From: Prevotella sp. E15-22 | GTDB taxonomy: Bacteria > Bacteroidota > Bacteroidia > Bacteroidales > Bacteroidaceae | Reading direction: 5' to 3' | DNA length: 64,000 nt | NCBI RefSeq assembly: GCF_023204875.1 | Contig: NZ_CP096247.1 | Coordinates: 1,426,001-1,490,000 of the forward strand | Part shown: positions 53,293-63,617 of the stretch, one piece after another | Layout of the letters: every line of letters starts with the position of its first letter | How positions within the stretch are numbered: position 1 is the first letter of the stretch | Program-made: the position numbers and the translations under genes | The notes under the pieces: generated by a model | What the model was told of the DNA's origin: nothing | Seen by the model: the letters and a program-made list of their open reading frames with translations, nothing else | The model's database searches: none

Positions 53293-54047
53293 AGTCTAAT
53301 GTTTATTCCTTCTTTTCTTAAATAATCTTTTAATTCCATGATGGGTATCTCACCAAAGTGAAATACACTGGCAGCTAATGCTGCATCTGCATGTCCTTGG
53401 ATAAATACATCACGAAAGTGCTCTTTACATCCAGCACCACCGCTTGCAATAATTGGAATTTGCAGATTGTCTGCTAACTGTGCTAACGCCTCGTTGGCGT
53501 AGCCAGCTTTTACGCCATCGTGGTCCATGCTAGTAAATAGAATCTCGCCCGCGCCGCGTTCTTGTACCTCGTGTGCCCATTCAAAAAGACTGCGCTCCGT
53601 TCGTTCACGTCCTCCCTTTAGATAGCAATGCCATCCGTCTTCGTCTTTACGTGCATCAATAGCAACGACACACACTTGACTGCCAAAGCGGGTAGAAATT
53701 TCTTCAATTAGATACGGATGACGAATAGCTGCACTATTGATGCTAACTTTATCGGCACCTGCATATAGCATACGCTCAACATCGGATAGTTCATTGATTC
53801 CTCCACCAACCGTAAAAGGTATGTTAATATGCTGTGCAACTTTACTAACCATATCGGTAAATGTTTTTCGACCCTCATAGCTGGCTGTAATATCAAGGAA
53901 AACTAATTCGTCGGCACCGGCCTCGCTATAGGCTTTACCAAGTTCTACAGGGTCGCCCGCGCTGCGTAGGTCAACGAAATTCACGCCTTTTACAGTCTCA
54001 CCGTCTTTTACGTCTAAACAGGGTATGATGCGTTTTGCCAATCCCAT
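53289..54047 (-). CDS. hisF: Imidazole glycerol phosphate synthase, cyclase subunit
   Basis: 252 residues, (beta/alpha)8 barrel: [22 protein letters not shown] (catalytic Asp in CLDV), [18 protein letters not shown] phosphate loop, [16 protein letters not shown]. Works with HisH, encoded upstream. Start MGL overlaps the 3' end of hisA by 34 bases; a start at a later codon would remove the conserved [10 protein letters not shown] strand. Confidence 0.97.
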   Translation of the reverse strand: MGLAKRIIPCLDVKDGETVKGVNFVDLRSAGDPVELGKAYSEAGADELVFLDITASYEGRKTFTDMVSKVAQHINIPFTVGGGINELSDVERMLYAGADKVSINSAAIRHPYLIEEISTRFGSQVCVVAIDARKDEDGWHCYLKGGRERTERSLFEWAHEVQERGAGEILFTSMDHDGVKAGYANEALAQLADNLQIPIIASGGAGCKEHFRDVFIQGHADAALAASVFHFGEIPIMELKDYLRKEGINIRL

Positions 54048-54748
54048 AGTTCTTTTAGATTAATTTTTCCTTCGTATATAGCCTTTCCAAATACTACAGA
54101 TGGAATGTCTGCAGCGTTGAGCTCTTTTATATCGTCAATGCTACTTACACCACCGCTTGCAATGAGGTTTAGGGTGGGGTAGGCAGACATTACCTCTTTA
54201 TATAATAAAATAGCAGGTCCTGATAGGGTGCCATCTTTGGAAATGTCGGTGCATAGTACATTCTTAACTCCCATGTCTACATAGCGCTTCAAGAAAGGTA
54301 GTAATTCTTCTTCGGAATTATCTTTCCATCCATTGATACTTATATAACCATTTCTTACGTCTGCGCCAAGAATAATTCGATCTGGACCATATATTTGAAG
54401 CCATTTCTTAAATAGCTCAGGATTAGAAACGGCAATAGATCCAATTGTGACCATGCTAGCCCCTGCATCAAAAGCTTTTTTTATATCATCGTCTGTTTTA
54501 ATGCCGCCTCCAAAATCAACGACAAGTGATGTGTTGGTTGTGATTCGTCTGAGCACGTCGTCATTGATTATGTGCTTTGATTTAGCTCCATCAAGATCGA
54601 CTACGTGTAGGCGCTTATAGCCGATACTCTCAAATTGGATAGCCATCTCCATGGGATCACCATAAATGGTTTTTTGAGAATAGTCGCCCTTTGTCAGTCT
54701 GACACAATGTCCATCAATGATATCTATAGCGGGAATTAATTCTATCAT
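54014..54748 (-). CDS. hisA: ProFAR isomerase
   Basis: 244 residues from [23 protein letters not shown], a (beta/alpha)8 barrel. Conserved [38 protein letters not shown] and [13 protein letters not shown]. The ATG at 54748 overlaps the hisH stop by 4 bases, and an earlier in-frame ATG inside hisH is rejected because it would duplicate hisH coding sequence. Confidence 0.97.
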   Translation of the reverse strand: MIELIPAIDIIDGHCVRLTKGDYSQKTIYGDPMEMAIQFESIGYKRLHVVDLDGAKSKHIINDDVLRRITTNTSLVVDFGGGIKTDDDIKKAFDAGASMVTIGSIAVSNPELFKKWLQIYGPDRIILGADVRNGYISINGWKDNSEEELLPFLKRYVDMGVKNVLCTDISKDGTLSGPAILLYKEVMSAYPTLNLIASGGVSSIDDIKELNAADIPSVVFGKAIYEGKINLKELWDWQNASYPV

Positions 54749-55332
54749 AATTCTAAGAAATTCTTGATGATTCTTTCGCCGACACAACCACTTTTTTCTG
54801 GATGAAACTGTGTCGCATAAAAATTATCTTTGTGAAGTGCTGCACTATACGGTTGAATATAGTTAGCTTCAGCAATAGTTTCCTCGCAAAGTGGAACATA
54901 GTAACTATGTACAAAGTAAACATACTGTGATTCTACTTTTTCCATTAAGGCAGATTTCGTGTTGTAGAGTTTGTTCCATCCCATGCATGGTACTTTGTCT
55001 TCGTGTTGAACTGGGGAGAAACGCTTGACAGGTACATTAAATATGCCAAGACAATCTACGTCTCCTTCTTCAGAGTGGCTGCAAAGTAATTGTTGGCCAA
55101 TGCAAATTCCCAATACAGGTTGTGTTAAGGAACGTATAACTTCGTCTAGTTTGTGCTCGCGTAGATAGGTCATGGCACCAAGAGCCTCCCCTTGCCCGGG
55201 AAACAATACTCGGTCTGCGTTACGCAATTGCTGAGCATCATCAGTCAATAGCGGCTCCACGCCTAAACGCCTCAGTGCATTCATTACTGAGTAAATGTTT
55301 CCTGCATTGTATTTAACTACTGCTACCTGCAT
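54745..55332 (-). CDS. hisH: Imidazole glycerol phosphate synthase, glutaminase subunit
   Basis: 195 residues, class I glutamine amidotransferase supplying ammonia to HisF. VVKYNAGNIYSVMNALRRLG, VLFPGQGEALGAM, nucleophile in VLGICIGQQLLC (cysteine of GICIG), and YATQFHPEKSG (His/Glu of the triad). Gap to purU is 6 bases. Confidence 0.97.
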   Translation of the reverse strand: MQVAVVKYNAGNIYSVMNALRRLGVEPLLTDDAQQLRNADRVLFPGQGEALGAMTYLREHKLDEVIRSLTQPVLGICIGQQLLCSHSEEGDVDCLGIFNVPVKRFSPVQHEDKVPCMGWNKLYNTKSALMEKVESQYVYFVHSYYVPLCEETIAEANYIQPYSAALHKDNFYATQFHPEKSGCVGERIIKNFLEL

Positions 55333-55338
55333 TTTAAA

Positions 55339-56208
55339 TCAACTGAATATAATAGTTTTGTTTTTATAAGTCAATATCTTTCGCTGAATATGCTTGCTGA
55401 CAGCGCGTGACAATACTATTTTCTCAAGGTCTTTGCCTTTCAGTACCAGGCTTTCAGGAGTATCCTTGTGTGTGATACGGGTAACATCTTGTTCAATAAT
55501 AGGGCCAGCATCAAGTTCGGCTGTTACGTAGTGGCTAGTTGCTCCAATAATTTTCACGCCACGTTCCCATGCCTGATGATATGGCTTCGCACCAATAAAG
55601 GCTGGCAAGAATGAATGATGGATGTTGATGATGTGGTGAGGGTATGCTGCAATCATGTCGTCGCTGATTATTTGCATATAACGAGCAAGTACGATGAATG
55701 TTATGCCCTTTTCTTTTAATAATTTCATTTCTGCTTCCTCTACTTCGCTTTTGTTGCTGTGGTCCTTTTTGATTGACCATACGTAGTAGGGAATTCCAAA
55801 TTGTTCTGCTACATAGCGAAGATCTTCATGGTTGCTGACAATACATGGAATATCGCACGCAAACTCTCCTGCTTTCCAACGAGCTAATAAGTCGTATAAG
55901 CAATGGCTCATTTTCGATACGAAGATTGCCATTCTTGGGCGCTGGTCACTAAAGTATAAACTAAACTCCATTTGATAGCGCTGTGTATAGAGTGTCTCTA
56001 TATACTCTTTGATTTTCTCTCGGGGAATTAAAAAAGAATCAAGCTCCCATTGGACACGCATAAAAAACATGCCATCCTGATGATCTACATATTGGTCTAG
56101 GTCTACAATGTTTCCTTTGTTGTCGGTAATAAATTTAGTAACTTCTGAGATGATACCCTGTTGGTCAGGGCAATGCAGGAGTAAAATAGCTGTTGGTTTC
56201 ATTTCCAT
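55339..56208 (-). CDS. purU: Formyltetrahydrofolate deformylase
   Basis: 289 residues from MEMKPTAILLLHCPDQQG; a longer version would start upstream of the promoter. N-terminal ACT domain (~1-80) and C-terminal formyl-transferase fold with YMQIISDDMIAAYPHHIINIHHSFLPAF and GATSHYVTAELDAGPIIEQD (catalytic Asn/His/Asp set of PurU). Hydrolyses 10-formyl-THF to formate and THF, balancing one-carbon pools. First gene of the his/lys/fbp run. Confidence 0.95.
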   Translation of the reverse strand: MEMKPTAILLLHCPDQQGIISEVTKFITDNKGNIVDLDQYVDHQDGMFFMRVQWELDSFLIPREKIKEYIETLYTQRYQMEFSLYFSDQRPRMAIFVSKMSHCLYDLLARWKAGEFACDIPCIVSNHEDLRYVAEQFGIPYYVWSIKKDHSNKSEVEEAEMKLLKEKGITFIVLARYMQIISDDMIAAYPHHIINIHHSFLPAFIGAKPYHQAWERGVKIIGATSHYVTAELDAGPIIEQDVTRITHKDTPESLVLKGKDLEKIVLSRAVSKHIQRKILTYKNKTIIFS

Positions 56209-56233
56209 ATTCAAAATACCTCTTTTTGACGTG

Positions 56234-56241
56234 CAAAGATA
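56234..56241 (-). promoter_or_regulatory. -7 box of the purU-his-ftsE-lys-fbp operon
   Basis: TATCTTTG on the minus strand, 25 bases before purU. I see no other TAnnTTTG in the short gaps down to fbp, so it may drive all nine genes. Confidence 0.65.
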
Positions 56242-56302
56242 CAAAAAAATATTATTTCATAGCCATTTTCTCACTTTTTTATTATTTTTTTCACCAAAGT
56301 TG

Positions 56303-56333
56303 TTTGTAATATGAAAATAAAATACTACATTTG
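56303..56333 (+). promoter_or_regulatory. Promoter of the AraC-type regulator
   Basis: TTTG (56303-56306), 19 bases, TACATTTG (56326-56333), 44 bases before the ATG. Divergent from the purU promoter. Confidence 0.78.
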
Positions 56334-56377
56334 CAAAAAATATTCGAATAATCAAACATTTAATTAAAGTTTGAACC

Positions 56378-56821
56378 ATGGCAAAGTATAACATTACAGA
56401 AAAAAAAGAAAGGGATGCAGCTTATCGTAGTCTGATCAGCCCAACATTAATGGATGAATTGAAGGAGAAAATTCTCAATGTCATTGTCATGCAAAAGAAA
56501 TACAAGGATAAGGATTACTCTGCGAAGAAGCTTGCCTTAGACTTGGGAACAAACACACGTTACATTTCTGCAGTTGTAAACGTTAAGTTCCACATGAATT
56601 ACACATCTTTTGTAAACAAGTACCGTATTGAAGAAGCAATGTCAATCCTTGTTGATAAGCGTTATCAAGACCTTCGAATAGAAGAGGTAAGCGATATGGT
56701 TGGTTTCTCTAATCGTCAGTCGTTCTACGCTTCGTTCTATAGGCTTATTGGCATAACCCCAAGAGAGTACAAAATTAAGCATACAACATTGCTGCCTGAG
56801 AAGTTAAAGAAAATCAGGTAA
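56378..56821 (+). CDS. AraC-type DNA-binding protein without a sensor domain
   Basis: 147 residues, almost only the two-HTH AraC domain: YSAKKLALDLGTNTRYISAVVN as the first HTH (~47-70) and RIEEVSDMVGFSNRQSFYASFYRLIGITPREYK as the second (~108-140). The N-terminal ~40 residues are short and charged, too small for a ligand-binding cupin. The basic tail KLKKIR ends in TAATG, where the stop overlaps the next gene's ATG by one base. A regulator of unknown targets, possibly of its own operon. Confidence 0.87.
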   Translation: MAKYNITEKKERDAAYRSLISPTLMDELKEKILNVIVMQKKYKDKDYSAKKLALDLGTNTRYISAVVNVKFHMNYTSFVNKYRIEEAMSILVDKRYQDLRIEEVSDMVGFSNRQSFYASFYRLIGITPREYKIKHTTLLPEKLKKIR

Positions 56822-58773
56822 TGAGTTGTGATTCTTTTGGGTATAAGGACGAGTGTTTTGCCGATATCCAGATGTTGCGCTATCGTTTGAATGGTTTCGA
56901 TAGCTTGTCTCTTGTGCAAAAAAAACTCGTCTTTTATTTATCTCAAGCTACACTATATGGGCGCGATATTATATTTGATCAATATGGGAAATATAATCTT
57001 CGAATTCGTAAGGCTTTAGAAGTTGTTTTCCAAAATCAAGATGTAAATCGCGATTGTGATGACTTTCGTGCCTTAGAGACATATCTTAAACGGATTTGGT
57101 TTTCTAATGGCATCTATCATCACTATGGATGTGATAAGTTCAAACCTGGTTTTAGAGAATCGTATCTTAGGCAGGTGATTCATCAGGTTGATGCTCGTCA
57201 GTTACCTTTAGATGAAGGTCAAACTGTAGATGAGTTGATAGACGAATTGTTGCCAGTCATCTTCGATCCAGAGTTGCTTGCTAAACGTGTTAATAAGACA
57301 GATGGCGAAGATCTTATTCAGACTTCTGCATGTAATTTCTATCAGGGAGTAACGCAGCGGGAGGCTGAGGATTTTTATGCCAGAATGAAAAACATAAAAG
57401 ACTTAGAGCCACCATCCTACGGATTGAATTCTACGTTAGTTAAGGAGAATGGAATCGTTAAAGAACTTCCTTGGTCTGCTCAAGGTCACTATTCCAATGC
57501 CATCAAGCATATTGTCTATTGGTTAGAGAAAGCAAGTGCTGTGGCTGAGAATGAAGCACAAAAAGAAGTTCTCGATACTCTGATTGCCTACTATCAGACG
57601 GGTGATTTGCACAAATTCAATGATTTCTCTATAAAATGGTTGCAATGTCTTGATACCAAAATTGATTTTATCAATGGTTTTATTGAAGTCTATGGAGATC
57701 CCTTGGGATTGAAAGGTTCGTGGGAAGGTCTTGTAGAGTATATCGACGAGGAGGCCACCCATCGTACGCAGATTGTCTGTCGAAATGCTCAGTGGTTTGA
57801 GGATCATTCGCCAGTAGATTCTCGATTTAAAAAGAAAGAGGTTAAAGGTGTATCGGCCAATGTTATCTGTGCGGCCATGCTGGGCGGAGATGAATATCCA
57901 TCAACAGCTATTGGCATTAATCTTCCTAATGCCGATTGGATTCGTGCACGCTATGGTTCCAAGAGTATCACCATTAGCAATATTACTGAAGCATACAACA
58001 AAGCTTCGCATGGCAGCGGTTTTCGTGAAGAGTTCATTAAGGATAAAAAGATATTAGAACTTATCGAGAAGTATGCTGACGTTTGTGATGATTTACACAC
58101 TGACCTTCATGAGTGTTTAGGACATGGTAGCGGTCAGCTATTACCAGGTGTTGATCCGGATGCGTTGCTGGCATATGGTAATACCATTGAAGAGGCAAGG
58201 GCTGACTTGTTTGGACTCTACTATATGGCCGACGAGAAACTAGTGGAGTTAGGTTTGCTGCCTAATAACGAGGCATACAAGGCTCATTATTATACCTATA
58301 TGTTAAATGGGTTGATGACTCAATTGGTGCGTATTGAACCTGGACACCAGATAGAGGAAGCTCACATGCGTAATCGTGCGCTGATAGCAAGATGGTGTTT
58401 GGCTCATGCAAACAGCATGAATTTGACGCATAAACATGGCTATTACGAATTGGAAATAGGTAGTTTTGAAGAGTTGAGGAATCTCTTTGCAGAATTGTTG
58501 GCAGAGATTCAACGTATCAAAAGCGAAGGAGACTATAAGACTGCCCGTGAATTGGTTGAAACCTATGCAATAAAAGTTGATTCTGAATTACATGCTGAGG
58601 TGTTGGGACGTTATAAGAAGTTGAACATAGCGCCATATAAAGGCTTTATTAATCCCTGGCTGTTGCCAGTATGTAATGAACGTGGAGAGATAACAGATAT
58701 TCAAATAAATTATTCTGAGACCTACGAGCACCAAATGCTTCGTTATAGTTCAGAATATGCCACTTTGATATGA
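56821..58773 (+). CDS. Dipeptidyl-peptidase III family zinc peptidase (M49)
   Basis: 650 residues, no signal peptide, so cytoplasmic. The M49 zinc motif is H-E-C-L-G-H in DLHECLGHGSGQLLPGVDP, and the third ligand lies in YGNTIEEARADLFGLYYM. Also YPSTAIGINLPNADWIRARYGSKSI. Cleaves dipeptides from peptide N-termini by family. The motif is HExxGH (5-residue spacing), which differs from the eukaryotic HELLGH only in residues. Translationally coupled to the regulator upstream (TAATG) and overlaps the AlkD-like gene by 4 bases. Confidence 0.9.
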   Translation: MSCDSFGYKDECFADIQMLRYRLNGFDSLSLVQKKLVFYLSQATLYGRDIIFDQYGKYNLRIRKALEVVFQNQDVNRDCDDFRALETYLKRIWFSNGIYHHYGCDKFKPGFRESYLRQVIHQVDARQLPLDEGQTVDELIDELLPVIFDPELLAKRVNKTDGEDLIQTSACNFYQGVTQREAEDFYARMKNIKDLEPPSYGLNSTLVKENGIVKELPWSAQGHYSNAIKHIVYWLEKASAVAENEAQKEVLDTLIAYYQTGDLHKFNDFSIKWLQCLDTKIDFINGFIEVYGDPLGLKGSWEGLVEYIDEEATHRTQIVCRNAQWFEDHSPVDSRFKKKEVKGVSANVICAAMLGGDEYPSTAIGINLPNADWIRARYGSKSITISNITEAYNKASHGSGFREEFIKDKKILELIEKYADVCDDLHTDLHECLGHGSGQLLPGVDPDALLAYGNTIEEARADLFGLYYMADEKLVELGLLPNNEAYKAHYYTYMLNGLMTQLVRIEPGHQIEEAHMRNRALIARWCLAHANSMNLTHKHGYYELEIGSFEELRNLFAELLAEIQRIKSEGDYKTARELVETYAIKVDSELHAEVLGRYKKLNIAPYKGFINPWLLPVCNERGEITDIQINYSETYEHQMLRYSSEYATLI

Positions 58774-59384
58774 ATACGAACGAACAAGTTAAAGAAATAA
58801 AACAGTCGTTCCGCCAGATGATGGATGGCTCTATTGCTCAGTCCATGCGTGACAAGGGCGTGAACTATCACTTGAATTGGGGGGCTACATTGCCTCGTTT
58901 GAAGGAGAAAGCAACGGAAATAGGTCCGAACTACGACTTGGCTATTGCTTTGTGGAAAGAAAACGTCCGTGAATGTAAGATTCTCGCAACAATGATTATG
59001 CCTTCTAATAAGGTGCTACCAGAGGTTATTGACATCTGGGTAGAGCAGATTGATGCCATCGAGATAGCCGAGCAAGCATCATACAATCTCTTCCAGCATT
59101 TGCCATTTGCAGCAGAGAAAGCTTACCAATGGCTAGCTGCTCCAGACGACCTAACTCAACTATGCGGTTATCATGTCCTCTCGCGATTGTTTCTGAACAA
59201 ACAAGAGCCCAACGAGCGAGGAATTAATGAGTTTGTCGATCAGGCGCTTGTTGCTCTGCAAAGTTCGAATCTTAGTTTGCGCAAGGCTGCAATGCAGTCG
59301 GTCCTTAGATTCTCTGAGTTAGGGCTCATGTATCAGCGTTTGGCGCGCTCGGCAGTTAGAACAATAGGGATGGATTTTTTATAA
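58770..59384 (+). CDS. AlkD-like HEAT-repeat DNA alkylation repair protein
   Basis: 204 residues, all helical: WGATLPRLKEKATEIGPNYDLAIALWKENVRECKILATMIMPSNK and later helical repeats (LRKAAMQSVLRFSELGLMYQRLARSAVR) match the HEAT-like AlkD fold. AlkD glycosylases remove alkylated bases. I cannot confirm the catalytic aspartate, so it may be a non-enzymatic relative. Last gene of the AraC-M49 operon; its stop codon lies inside the terminator hairpin. Confidence 0.8.
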   Translation: MNTNEQVKEIKQSFRQMMDGSIAQSMRDKGVNYHLNWGATLPRLKEKATEIGPNYDLAIALWKENVRECKILATMIMPSNKVLPEVIDIWVEQIDAIEIAEQASYNLFQHLPFAAEKAYQWLAAPDDLTQLCGYHVLSRLFLNKQEPNERGINEFVDQALVALQSSNLSLRKAAMQSVLRFSELGLMYQRLARSAVRTIGMDFL

Positions 59385-59399
59385 ATCCGTCCTTTTTTT
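59368..59399 (+). terminator. Terminator overlapping the AlkD-like stop codon
   Basis: 10-bp stem (GGATGGATTT at 59368-59377 and AAATCCGTCC at 59383-59392, one G-U pair) and a T-tract. The coding end forms the left arm. Confidence 0.85.
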
Positions 59400-59428
59400 A
59401 TATTTTGAAAAAAATAGTTGCAACGCAG

Positions 59429-59460
59429 TTTGTGGTTTATGCGTTTTTTTTGTACCTTTG
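59429..59460 (+). promoter_or_regulatory. Promoter of the ATP synthase operon
   Basis: TTTG (59429-59432), 20 bases, TACCTTTG (59453-59460): perfect consensus, 45 bases before atpD. Confidence 0.88.
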
Positions 59461-59493
59461 CATCACCAATATTTAGTATAGAACAAACTTTAA

Positions 59494-61032
<1,539 letters not shown>

Positions 61033-61046
61033 GATCCAAAACCGAA

Positions 61047-61298
61047 ATGAATATGCTGAAATTAAAGATAGTATCTCCGGAAAGGATAGAGTTTGAGGGA
61101 GAAGTGAAGAGTGTTCTTGTGCCTGGCACTATGGGTCAGTTTGAGATACTCGTAAACCACGCTCCCATTATCTCTACGCTTGAGAAAGGCAAGGTGATTT
61201 ATGTCCTGGAAGGTGGCGAGAAGAAGAGCATTGACATCATCGGAGGCTTTGTAGAAGTGCAGAAGAACGTTGTAAGTGTTTGTGCAGAGTTGATATAA
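61047..61298 (+). CDS. atpC: F-type ATP synthase subunit epsilon (short form)
   Basis: 83 residues: KLKIVSPERIEFEGEVKSVLVPGTMGQFEILVNHAPIISTLEKGKV, the N-terminal beta-sandwich. The C-terminal two-helix hairpin that inhibits ATPase activity in E. coli epsilon (139 residues) is absent, so that form of inhibition is not available. Gap to atpD 14 bases. Confidence 0.95.
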   Translation: MNMLKLKIVSPERIEFEGEVKSVLVPGTMGQFEILVNHAPIISTLEKGKVIYVLEGGEKKSIDIIGGFVEVQKNVVSVCAELI

Positions 61299-61316
61299 TA
61301 TATAAGGTACGCGCGT

Positions 61317-61706
61317 ATGGACATTATAAAACAGAGCATCAACTATATAGTGCAGAGTATCTGTATGGTCACATTCCTTAATCTGTGCTTTAGTTTAACT
61401 GCTAAGTTTGGGGAATATGATTTGTTGGCTGCACAAATAGTCAGTACCATTTTTGTCTTGGTGTTGGATGTGACTGCGTCGTTGCTATGGCGATGGGTTG
61501 CCCTGAATCATCGGGATATGCTGCCCACGTTCTATACTGCAGTCTCTGGTTTCAGGTTCTTAGGTGCGTTGTTGGTTATGTTTATCTGCTATCTGACTGT
61601 AGAAAATGGGGACATGATGACATTTATCATGGTATTCCTCTTGTTCTATATTCTGTCACTGATTCATCACAGTATCTTCTTTGTAAAAGTTTCAAATCGT
61701 TTATAA
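61317..61706 (+). CDS. Small membrane protein at the AtpI position of the ATP synthase operon
   Basis: 129 residues, four predicted membrane segments (SICMVTFLNLCFSLTAKFG, AAQIVSTIFVLVLDVTASLLW, GFRFLGALLVMFICYLTV, TFIMVFLLFYILSLIHHSIFF). I see no clear AtpI or AtpZ motif. It lies between atpC (18-base gap) and atpB (23-base gap), where AtpI/UncI-type assembly or ion-supply proteins are found in many operons, so a role in assembling the c-ring is inferred, not shown. Confidence 0.72.
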   Translation: MDIIKQSINYIVQSICMVTFLNLCFSLTAKFGEYDLLAAQIVSTIFVLVLDVTASLLWRWVALNHRDMLPTFYTAVSGFRFLGALLVMFICYLTVENGDMMTFIMVFLLFYILSLIHHSIFFVKVSNRL

Positions 61707-61729
61707 CGATTTATAATCCAATTTTTAGA

Positions 61730-62761
61730 ATGAAAAATATAAAGTCTATATGTCTCTTTTTGATGGTAGCTTTGATGCCATTGGCTGGCTGGGCCAACGA
61801 GCATGAAGAAGAGGATGCCATCAACATCCCGGAGATTGTGCTGCATCATTTGGCCGATGCATATGAGTGGCATATTGTTAGTGATGTTAGCATACCGTTG
61901 CCTATCATTATCAGAAGTTCCGAGACCGGTGAATGGCATTTCTGTACAGAGCATTCTCTGCCTGAAGGCTTTTTCTTCAATCCAGAGGCTCATGGCAAGA
62001 TATATGAACGTATGGCTGATGGTGCTTCAGTTCGTCCATTGGATCTGAGTTTAACGCGTAATGTGGTACAGATTTGGATTGTGGTAGCTGTGCTTTTGGT
62101 GATATTCCTTAGTTGTGCACGATGGTACAAGAGGCATGATAAGACAGACAATGCGCCAACTGGATTTGTTGGAGCCATCGAGTTGCTGGTGATGATGATT
62201 AATGATGATGTCATTAAGTCATCAATTGGTGAGAAGCACTATAAGCCCTACGCCCCTTATCTGCTCACGGTATTTTTCTTTATTCTGGTCACCAATCTAT
62301 TGGGGTTGATACCTATCTTCCCTGGCGGTTCGAATGTGACTGGCAACATTAATATCACCTTTTTCCTTGCATTGTGTACTTTTCTCGCAATTAACCTATT
62401 TGGCAACAGAGAGTATTGGAAAGAAATCTTCTGGCCCGATGTACCTCTCTTTTTGAAGGCAATCCCCATTATGCCAGCTATTGAGTTGTTTGGTGTCTTC
62501 ACAAAGCCCTTCGCGCTTATGATTCGACTCTTTGCAAACATGATGGCAGGCCACGCGATGATTCTTGCTTTTACGTGTGTCATATTCTTGGGATGGACAT
62601 TAGGTCCTACACTGGGAACTTCGTTAAACATTTTTAGTGCTATCATGCTGCTGTTCATGAATGCCCTTGAACTGTTGGTAGCCTTTGTACAGGCATACGT
62701 ATTCACCATGCTGTCGGCAGTGTTTATTGGATTGGCCCATCCTGAGCATCATAAGGAATAG
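61730..62761 (+). CDS. atpB: F-type ATP synthase subunit a
   Basis: 343 residues from MKNIKSICLFLMVALMPLAGWA; a longer in-frame version would overlap the upstream gene. An N-terminal signal-like segment and a ~120-residue acidic periplasmic region (HEEEDAINIPEIVLHH) precede the membrane part, a Bacteroidetes feature; E. coli subunit a has 271 residues. The functional helix has ELFGVFTKPFALMIRLFANMMAGHAMILAF, with the essential arginine in MIRLFANM. A second conserved segment is NALELLVAFVQAYVFTMLSAVFIGLA. Confidence 0.95.
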   Translation: MKNIKSICLFLMVALMPLAGWANEHEEEDAINIPEIVLHHLADAYEWHIVSDVSIPLPIIIRSSETGEWHFCTEHSLPEGFFFNPEAHGKIYERMADGASVRPLDLSLTRNVVQIWIVVAVLLVIFLSCARWYKRHDKTDNAPTGFVGAIELLVMMINDDVIKSSIGEKHYKPYAPYLLTVFFFILVTNLLGLIPIFPGGSNVTGNINITFFLALCTFLAINLFGNREYWKEIFWPDVPLFLKAIPIMPAIELFGVFTKPFALMIRLFANMMAGHAMILAFTCVIFLGWTLGPTLGTSLNIFSAIMLLFMNALELLVAFVQAYVFTMLSAVFIGLAHPEHHKE

Positions 62762-62809
62762 GAGGGCAGTCACAACATACAAACGAAAAACAAGAAATTA
62801 AAATATTAA

Positions 62810-63076
<267 letters not shown>

Positions 63077-63090
63077 AATAAATTTAGCTA

Positions 63091-63606
63091 ATGGATTTCA
63101 CTCAATTACCAGCAATCCTTACGCCCGATCTGGGACTTCTGTTCTGGATGATGCTAGCGTTCTTGGTGGTCTTTGGCGTGCTTGCTAAGTATGGTTTCCC
63201 AGCCATTATTAATATGGTGGACGAGCGAAACAAATACATAGACGACAGTCTTCGCAAGGCCCACGAGGCTCAGGAGCGTTTGGCCAATATCGAGCAGGAA
63301 GGTGAATCCATCTTGCAGGAGGCTCGTGAAAAGCAGGCACAGATACTGAAGGAAGCTGCCGAGACGCGTGAAGTCATCGTTGAACAAGCTCAGGCGAAGG
63401 CCCGTCAAGAAGGTGCCCGCCTGCTTGAGGAAGCCCGTGTGGCCATCGAGCAGGAGAAAAAGGCTGCCATTGCAGACATTCGCCAGCAAGTTGCTACGCT
63501 CAGCGTCGAGATTGCCGAAAAGGTGCTCCGTGCCAGCCTTAAGGATGATGCCTCACAGATGGCACTTATAGACCGCATGCTGGATGATGTGTCTTCTAAG
63601 GATTAA
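63091..63606 (+). CDS. atpF: F-type ATP synthase subunit b
   Basis: 171 residues. One N-terminal membrane helix (LLFWMMLAFLVVFGVLAKYGF) and a long, charged coiled coil (DERNKYIDDSLRKAHEAQER, ... RQEGARLLEEARVAIEQEKKA) forming the peripheral stalk. Gap to atpE 14 bases, to atpH 11 bases. Confidence 0.96.
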   Translation: MDFTQLPAILTPDLGLLFWMMLAFLVVFGVLAKYGFPAIINMVDERNKYIDDSLRKAHEAQERLANIEQEGESILQEAREKQAQILKEAAETREVIVEQAQAKARQEGARLLEEARVAIEQEKKAAIADIRQQVATLSVEIAEKVLRASLKDDASQMALIDRMLDDVSSKD

Positions 63607-63617
63607 AGCGATTGCGT

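Noticed and set aside
56821..58773. Dihydrofolate reductase, a label I recall on some database entries of this family
   Set aside because: No DHFR motifs; the HExxGH zinc motif and EEARAD helix show an M49 peptidase.
61487..61729. N-terminal extension of atpB
   Set aside because: It overlaps the small membrane-protein gene in another frame; MKNIKSICLFLMVALMPLAG is a good signal-like start.
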